Source: Tetracentron sinense (Eukaryota > Streptophyta > Magnoliopsida > Trochodendrales > Trochodendraceae). From it: DNA of 64,000 nucleotides. Position numbers and translations under genes: made by a program. This document shows, in pieces, positions 57,317 through 64,000 of the stretch. The DNA lies in the NCBI GenBank assembly GCA_015143295.1, contig CM026560.1, forward strand, positions 8,062,501 through 8,126,500, read 5' to 3'. The stretch's first letter is position 1. Each line of letters opens with the position of its first letter. The notes under the pieces were generated by a model, which saw nothing but the letters and a program-made list of their open reading frames with translations, was not told where the DNA came from and did not search any database.

Positions 57317-60140
57317 TTGGATACTATACTTCGTCCTAAACCTACATCGTCCCGCCATTTCCAAACCGGGGGTTGGATATGGATCCCGTTTCTTCTAACG
57401 CTTGTATTTCAGTACATCCAAAGTGTTGGAGTTGGTTTCGACCGAATCCAAGACCATATGCCCGTTATGGGGGCCGAGACGGCCGAAATCCAAACTTGGA
57501 TACTATACCACGGCCTAAACCTACATCATCCCGCCATTTCCAAACCGGGGATTGGATTTTGATCCCGTTTCTTCTAACGCTTGTATTTCAGTACATCCAA
57601 AGTATTGGAGTTGGTTTTGAGCGAATCGAGGCTATAAGCCCGATATGGGGCCGAGACGGCCGAAATCCAAACTTGGATACTATACTTCGGCCTAAACCTG
57701 CATAATCCGACCATTTTCAAACCAGGGGTTGGATTTCAATCTAATTTCTTCTAACATGTGTGTTTTAGTAAATCCGAAATGTTGGAGTTTGTTTTGAGCG
57801 AATCGGAGGCCGTATGCCAGATATAGGGGTTGAGACGGCCGAAATCAATACTTGGATACTATACTTCGACCTAAACTTACATCGTCCAGCCATTTCCAAA
57901 CCGGGGTTTGGATTTTGATCCCGTTTCTTCTAACACTTGTATTTCTATACATCCTAAGTGTTGGAGTTGGTTTCGAGTGAATCGGAGGCCTTATGCCCGA
58001 TATGGGGGCCGAGACGGCCGAAATCCATACTTAAATCCTATACTTCGGCCTAAACTTACATCGTCCCGCCATTTCCAAACCGGGGGTCGGATTTCCATTC
58101 CTTTTCTTCTGACGTTTGTATTTCAATACATCCAAAGTGTTGGAGTTGGTTTAGAGCGAATCCGAGGCCATATGCCCGATATAGGGGTCGAGACGGCCGA
58201 AATCCAAAGTTGGATACTATACTTCGGCCTAAACCTACATCGTCCCGCCATTTCCAAACCGGGGGTCGGATTTTAATCCCATTTCTTCTAACGCGTGTAT
58301 TTCAGTATATCCTAAGTGTTTGAGTTGGTTTCGAGCGAATCCGAGGCTGTATACCCGATTTGGGCGCCGAGTCGGCCGAAATCCATACTTGGATACTATA
58401 CTTTGGCCTAAACCTACATCGTGCAGCCATTTCCAAACAGGGGTTTAGATTTCAATCCTGTTTCTTCTAACACTTGCTTTTCTATACATCCTAAGTGTTG
58501 GAGTTGGTTTCGAGCGAATCCGAGGCCGTATGCCCGATATGGGGGCCGAGACGGCCGATATCCAAACTTGTATACTATACTTCGGCCCAAACATACATCG
58601 TCCTGCCGTTTCCAAACTAGGGGTCGGATTTTAATCCCGTATCTTCTAATGTGTATATTTTAGTACATCATAAGTTTTGGAGTTGGTTTCGAGCGAATCC
58701 AAGACCGTCGACCCAATATGGGCACCGAGACGGCCGAAATCCATACTTGGATAATATACTTCGTCCTAAACCTACATCGTCCCGCCATTTCCAAACCGGG
58801 GGTTGGATATGGATCCCGTATCTTCTAACGCTTGTATTTCAGTACATCCAAAGTGTTGGAGTTGGTTTCGACCGAATCCAAGACCATACACCCGTTATGG
58901 GGGCCGAGACGGCCAAAATCCAAACTTGGATACTATACCACGGCCTAAACCTACATCATCCCGCCATTTCCAAACCGGGGATTGGATTTTGATCCCGTTT
59001 CTTATAACGCTTGTATTTCAGTACATCCAAAGTATTGGAGTTGGTTTTGAGTGAATCCAAGGCTATAAGCCCGATATGGGGCCGAGACGGCCGAAATCCA
59101 AACTTGGATACTATACTTCGGCCTAAACCTGCATAATCCGACCATTTTCAAACCAGGGGTTGGATTTCAATCTAATTTCTTCTAACATGTGTGTTTTAGT
59201 AAATCCGAAATGTTGGAGTTTGTTTTGAGCGAATCGGAGGCCGTATTCCAGATATAGGGGTTGAGACGGCCGAAATCAATACTTGGATACTATACTTCGA
59301 CCTAAACCTACATCGTCCAGCCATTTCCAAACCGGGGTTTGGATTTTGATCCCATTTCTTCTAACACTTGTATTTCTATACATCCTAAGTGTTGGAGTTG
59401 GTTTCGAGTGAATCGGAGGCCTTATACCCGATATGGGGGCCGAGACGGCCGAAATTCATACTTAAATCCTATACTTCGGCCTAAACTTACATCGTCCCGC
59501 CATTTCCAAACCGGGGGTCGGATTTCAATTCCTTTTCTTCTGACGTTTGTATTTCAATACATCCAAAGTGTTGGAGTTGGTTTCGAGCGAATCCGAGGCC
59601 ATATGCCCGATATGGGGGTCGAGATACTATACTTCGGCCTAAACCTACATCGTCCCGCCATTTCCAAACCGGGGGTCGGATTTCAATCCCATTTCTTCTA
59701 ACGCGTGTATTTCAGTATATCCTAAGTGTTTGAGTTGGTTTCGAGCGAATCCGAGGCTGTATACCCGATTTCGGCGCCGAGTCGGCCGAAATCCATACTT
59801 GGATACTATACTTTGGCCTAACCCTACATCGTGCAGCCATTTCCAAACAGGGGTTTAGATTTCAATCCTGTTTCTTCTAACACTTGCTTTTCTATACGTC
59901 CTAAGTGTTGGAGTTGGTTTCGAGCGAATCTGAGGCCGTATGCCCGATATGGGGGCCGAGACGGCCGATATCCAAACTTGTATACTATACTTCGGCCCAA
60001 ACATACATCGTCCTGCCGTTTCCAAACTAGGGGTCGGATTTTAATCCCGTATCTTCTAATGTGTATATTTTAGTACATCATAAGTTTTGGAGTTGGTTTC
60101 GAGCGAATCCATGGCCGTCGACCCAATATGGGCACCGAGA
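57317..60140 (+). repeat. Eight-unit satellite block duplicated in tandem (about 1.43 kb x 2)
   Basis: 57317-58730 and about 58745-60140 share unit-specific changes (e.g. GGTTGGATATGGATCCCG, CCGTCGACCCAATATGGGC). Offset is about 1430 bp, dropping to 1410 after a deletion of about 21 bp near 59623 in the second copy. Confidence 0.85.
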
Positions 60141-61619
60141 CGGCCGAAATCCATACTTAGATCCTATACTTCGGCCTAAACTTACATCGTCCCGCCATTT
60201 CCAAACTGAGGTTTGGATTTCAGTACAATTTCTTCTAACAACTATATTTCAATACATCGTAGGGGTTGGAGTTGGTTTCGAGCGAATCCGAGGCCGTATG
60301 CCCGATATGGGCGACGAGACACCCGAAATGCATACTTGGATACTATACTTCGGCCTCAACCTACATCGTCCCGCCATTTCCAAACCGGGGGTTGGATTTC
60401 GATTCTTCTTCTTCTAACGTGTGTATTTTAGTACATTTTAAGTGTTGGAATTGGTTTTGAGCGAATCCGATGCCGTATGCCTGATATAGGGGTCGGGACG
60501 GCCGAAATCCACACTTGGATACTACACTTCGGCCTAAACCTACATCGTCCCACCATTTCCAAACTGGGGGTCGGATTTTGATTCCGTTTCTTCTAATGCT
60601 TGTATTTCAATTCATCCTAAGTTTTGAAGTTGGTTTCGAGCGAATCCGAGGCCGTATCCCCGATATGGGGGACATGACTGCCGAAATCCACACTTAGATA
60701 CTATACTTCGGCCTAAACCTACATCGTCCCGACGTTTCCAAACCGGGGGTTGGATTTCAATCACATTTCTTCTAACGCATATATTTTAGTACATCCTAAG
60801 TGATGGACTTGGTTTCAAGCGAATCCGAGGCCGTACGCCCGATATGGGCCCGAGTCGGCCGAAATCCACACTTGGATACTATACTCCGGCCTAAACATAC
60901 ATCGTCCAGCCATTTCAAAACCGGGGTTCGGATTTCAATACCATTTCTTCTATAGATCCTCAGTGTTGGAGTTGGTTTCCAGCGATTCCAAGACCATATG
61001 CCCGATATGGGGGCCGAGACGGCCGAAATCTAAACTTGGATACTATACTTCGGCCTAAACCTATATCGTCGTGCCATTTCCAAACCAAGGGTCGGATTTC
61101 AATTCTGTTTCTTCTAATGCATGTATTTTAGTACATTGTAAGTGTTTGAGTTGGTTCCGAGCGAATCCGAGGCCGTATACCTGAAATGGCACCGAGACGG
61201 CCGAAATCCAAAGTTGGATACTATACTTCGGCCTAAACCTATATCGTCCCGCCATTTCCAAACTGTGGGTTGGATTTCAATCCCGTTTCTTGTAACACTT
61301 GTATTTCAGTACATCCTAAGTGTTTGAGTTGGGTTCGACCGAATCCGAGACCATATGCCTGTTATGGAGGCCGAGACGGGCGAAATCAAAACTTGGATAC
61401 TATACTTCGGCCTAAACCTACATCATTCTGCCATTTCCAAACCGGGGGTTGGAATTCAATCTCGTTTCATCTAACATTTGTATTTTAATACATCCTAAGT
61501 GTTGGAGTTGGTTCCGAGTGAATCAGAGACCGTATGCCTGATATAGGGGTCGAGACGGCCGAAATCCATACTTGCATACTATACTTCGGCCTAAACCTAA
61601 ATCGTTCCGCCATTTCCAA

Positions 61620-64000
61620 ACCGGGGGTTGGATTTCGATCCCGTTTCTTCTAACGCTTGTATTTTAGTACATCCAAAGTGCTGGAGTTGATTTCGACAGA
61701 ATCCAAGACCATATGCCCGTTATGGGGGCCGAGACGACCGAAATCCAAACTTGGATACTTTACTTCGGCCTAAACTTACATCAACCTGCCATTTCGAAAC
61801 CGGGGCTTGGATTGAAATCTTGTTTCATCTAACATTTGTATTTCAGTACATCCTATGTGTTGGAGTTGGTTTCGAGTGAATCAGAGGCCGTATGCCTAAT
61901 ATAGGGGTTGAGACAGCCGGAATCCATGCTTGGATACTATACTTCGGCCTAAATCGACATCATCCCGTCATTTCCAAACCGCGGGTTGGATTTAAATCTT
62001 GTTTCATCTAACGTTTGTATTTCAGTAAATCCTAGGTGTTGGGGTTGGTCTCGAGCGAATTTGAGGCCATATGCCCGATATGGGCGCCGAGACGGCCAAA
62101 ATCCACACTTAGATACTATACTTCGGCCTAAACCTGCATCGTCCCGACGTTTCCAAACCGGGGGTTGGATTTCAATCAATTTCTTCTAACACATATATTT
62201 CAGTACATCCTAAGTGATGGACTTGGTTTCAAGCGAATCCGAGGCCGTATGCCTGATATGGGCGCCGAGACGGTCGAAATCCATAATTGGATACTATATT
62301 TCGGCATAAACTTACATCGTCCAGCCATTTCTGAACCGGGGTTCGGATTTCGATCCCATTTCTTCTAACGCTTGTATTTTTATACATCCCAAGTGTTCGA
62401 GTTGGTTTCGAGCGAATCCGAGGCCATATTCCCGATATGGGGGTCGAGACGGCCGTAATCCAAAGTTGGATACTATACTTCGGCCTAAACCTACATCGTC
62501 CAGCCATTTTCAACCGAGGGTCGGATTTTAATTCTGTTTCTTCTAATGCATGTATTTTAGTACATCATAAGTGTTGGAGCTGGTTCCGAGCGAATCCGAG
62601 GCCGTATACCCGATATGGGCACCGAGACGGCCGAAATCCAAACTTAGATACTATATTTCGGCCTAAACCTGCATCGTCCCGCCATTTCCAAAACGGGGGT
62701 AGGATTTCAATCCAATTTCTTCTAACGCATGTATTTCTGTAGATCCTAGGTGTTGGAGTTGCTTTCGAGCGAATCCGAGGCCGTATGCCCGATATGAGCG
62801 CGGAGATGGCCGAAATCAACACTTAGATACTATACTTCGGCCTAAACCTACATCGTTCCGACGTTTCCAAACCGGGGGTTGGATTTCAATCCCATTTCTT
62901 CTAACGCATATATTTCAGTACATCCCAAGTGACGGAGTTGGTTTCAAGCGAATCCGAGGCCGTATGCCTGATATGGGCGCCGAGACGGCCGAAATCCATA
63001 ATTGGATACTATATTTCGGCCTAAACTTACATCGTCCAGCCATTTCTAAATCGGGGTTCGGATTTTGATCCCATTTCTTCTAACGCTTGTATTTCTATAC
63101 ATCCTAAGTGTTGGAGTTGGTTCCAAGCGAATCCGAGGCCGTATGCCCATCATGGGGGCCGAGACGGTCGAAATCTAAACTTGGATACTATACTTCGGCC
63201 TAAACCTACATCGTCCCGTCATTTCCAAACTGGGGGTTGGATTTCGATCCCATTTCTTCTAACGCTTGTATTTCAGTACATCCAAAGTGCTGGAGTTGAT
63301 TTCGACAGAATCCAAGACCATATGCCCGTTATGGGGGCCGAGACGTCTGAAATCCAAACTTGGATACTATACTTCGGCCTAAACTTACATCATCCTGCCA
63401 TTTCCAAACCGGGGCTTGGATTGAAGTCTCGTTTTATCTAACGTTTGTATTTCAGTACATCCTATGTGTTGGAGTTGGTTTCGAGTGAATCAGAGGCCGT
63501 ATGCCAAATAAAGGGGTCGAGACAGCCGGAATCCATACTTGGATACTATACTTCGGCCTTAATCGACATCATCCCGTCATTTCCAAACCGCGGGTTGGAT
63601 TTAAATTATGTTCCGTCTAACATTTGTATTTCAGTACATCCTAGGTGTTGTGGTTGGTCTCGAGCGACTTTGGGGCCGTATGCCCGATATGGGCGCCGAG
63701 ACGGCCAAAATCCACACTTAGATACTATACTTCGGCCAAAACCTGCATCGTCCCGACGTTTCCAAACCGGGGGTTGGATTTCAATCACATTTCTTCTAAC
63801 ACATATATTTCAGTACATCCTAAGTGATGGACTTGGTCTCCAGCGAATCCGAGGCCGTATGCCTGATATGGGCGCCGAGACGGCCGAAATCCATAATTGG
63901 ATACTATATTTCGGCCTAAACTTACACCGTCCAGCCATTTCCAAACTGCGGTTCGGATTTCGATCCCATTTCTTCTAACGCTTGTCTTTCTATACATCCT
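61620..64000 (+). repeat. Nine-unit satellite block duplicated (about 1.61 kb offset)
   Basis: Unit variants at about 61621 (AGTGCTGGAGTTGATTTCGA) recur at about 63230, and those at 62141 (CGTCCCGACGTTTCC) at about 63750, an offset near 1610 bp (9 x 179). The second copy runs off the window. Confidence 0.8.

Larger units (their letters stand above)
50736..64000 (+). repeat. 179-bp tandem satellite array, runs off the window
   Basis: Recurring landmarks (ACATCGTCCCGCCATTTCC, CAAACCGGGGGT, GTTGGAGTTGGTTTCGAGCG, ATACTATACTTCGGCC) repeat with start positions such as 51071, 51250, 51429, 51608, 51787 and 51966, a period of 179 bp. About 74 units fit in this stretch. Units differ by point changes and a few small deletions. 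The unit length is in the range common for plant centromeric or heterochromatic satellites, but location on the chromosome cannot be told. The many ORFs across it are by-products of the repeat. Confidence 0.97.

Noticed and set aside
50736..64000. Dozens of 60-180 codon ORFs with recurring RPKPTSSRHFQTGG or SWFRANPRPYARYG wording
   Set aside because: They are the 179-bp satellite read in shifting frames (179 is not a multiple of 3) on both strands; no start or stop is conserved with the unit.
50736..64000. CENP-B box in the satellite unit (TTTCCAAACCGGG)
   Set aside because: The spacing between the TTC and CGGG parts is too short for the known box.

Overview
The window is repeat DNA from a seed plant nuclear genome, most likely an angiosperm. 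I see no host gene, tRNA or rRNA. Everything recognisable is LTR retrotransposons (Ty1/copia SIRE-type with an env-like gene, a second copia family, and several Ty3/gypsy chromoviruses of the Tekay/Del type) followed by a satellite array. The species cannot be named from the sequence.

Layout. 1-4801 is the 3' half of a plus-strand SIRE-type copia element (RNase H end, env-like ORF, polypurine tract, start of 3' LTR). Its LTR is split by a complete plus-strand Tekay element, A (4802-14668, duplication TCGTG, LTRs 2342 bp each), and resumes to about 15083. 15084-23869 is a pile of LTR pieces: copia LTR E1, truncated gypsy LTR F, gypsy LTR remnant G, copia LTR E2 with a little internal sequence, and gypsy LTR B. 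23870-29134 is a decayed minus-strand Tekay element, C. 29135-32383 is a decayed plus-strand env-like gene, J, split by solo LTR I (29323-31126, duplication TAGCT). 32384-36826 is minus-strand copia LTR E3 plus non-coding internal DNA, into which an intact minus-strand Tekay element, D (36827-45698, duplication CAGGC), has inserted. 45704-48185 is unassigned AT-rich DNA. From about 48186 to the end lies a 179-bp tandem satellite of about 75 units, whose first unit is split by solo LTR H (48313-50735).

How the parts work. Element D looks complete and very young: 1864-bp LTRs with no difference in the stretches compared, a tRNA-iMet primer site, a polypurine tract, open gag, and open protease-RT-RNase H-integrase-chromodomain. 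In A, C and D, gag and pol are separated by a 138-146 bp segment with GT/AG ends at exactly corresponding codons. Removing it fuses gag to pol in frame, and retaining it ends translation just after Gag.

The most unusual features are inside the LTRs. (1) A U3 module holds three CGATCG palindromes, a conserved box, then four more palindromes. Its spacing is the same in the copia LTR and in the gypsy LTRs, and in most LTRs a TATA box follows. (2) Other LTR families have their own palindrome variant in which both half-sites changed together (ACC..GGT, TGC..GCA, TAC..GTA). (3) A short reading frame with a conserved PWVEEEY core follows a conserved stem-loop in all the gypsy LTR families. (4) A truncated copy of the palindrome module with a TATA box lies directly upstream of the SIRE env-like ORF, as if that gene had its own LTR-derived promoter.
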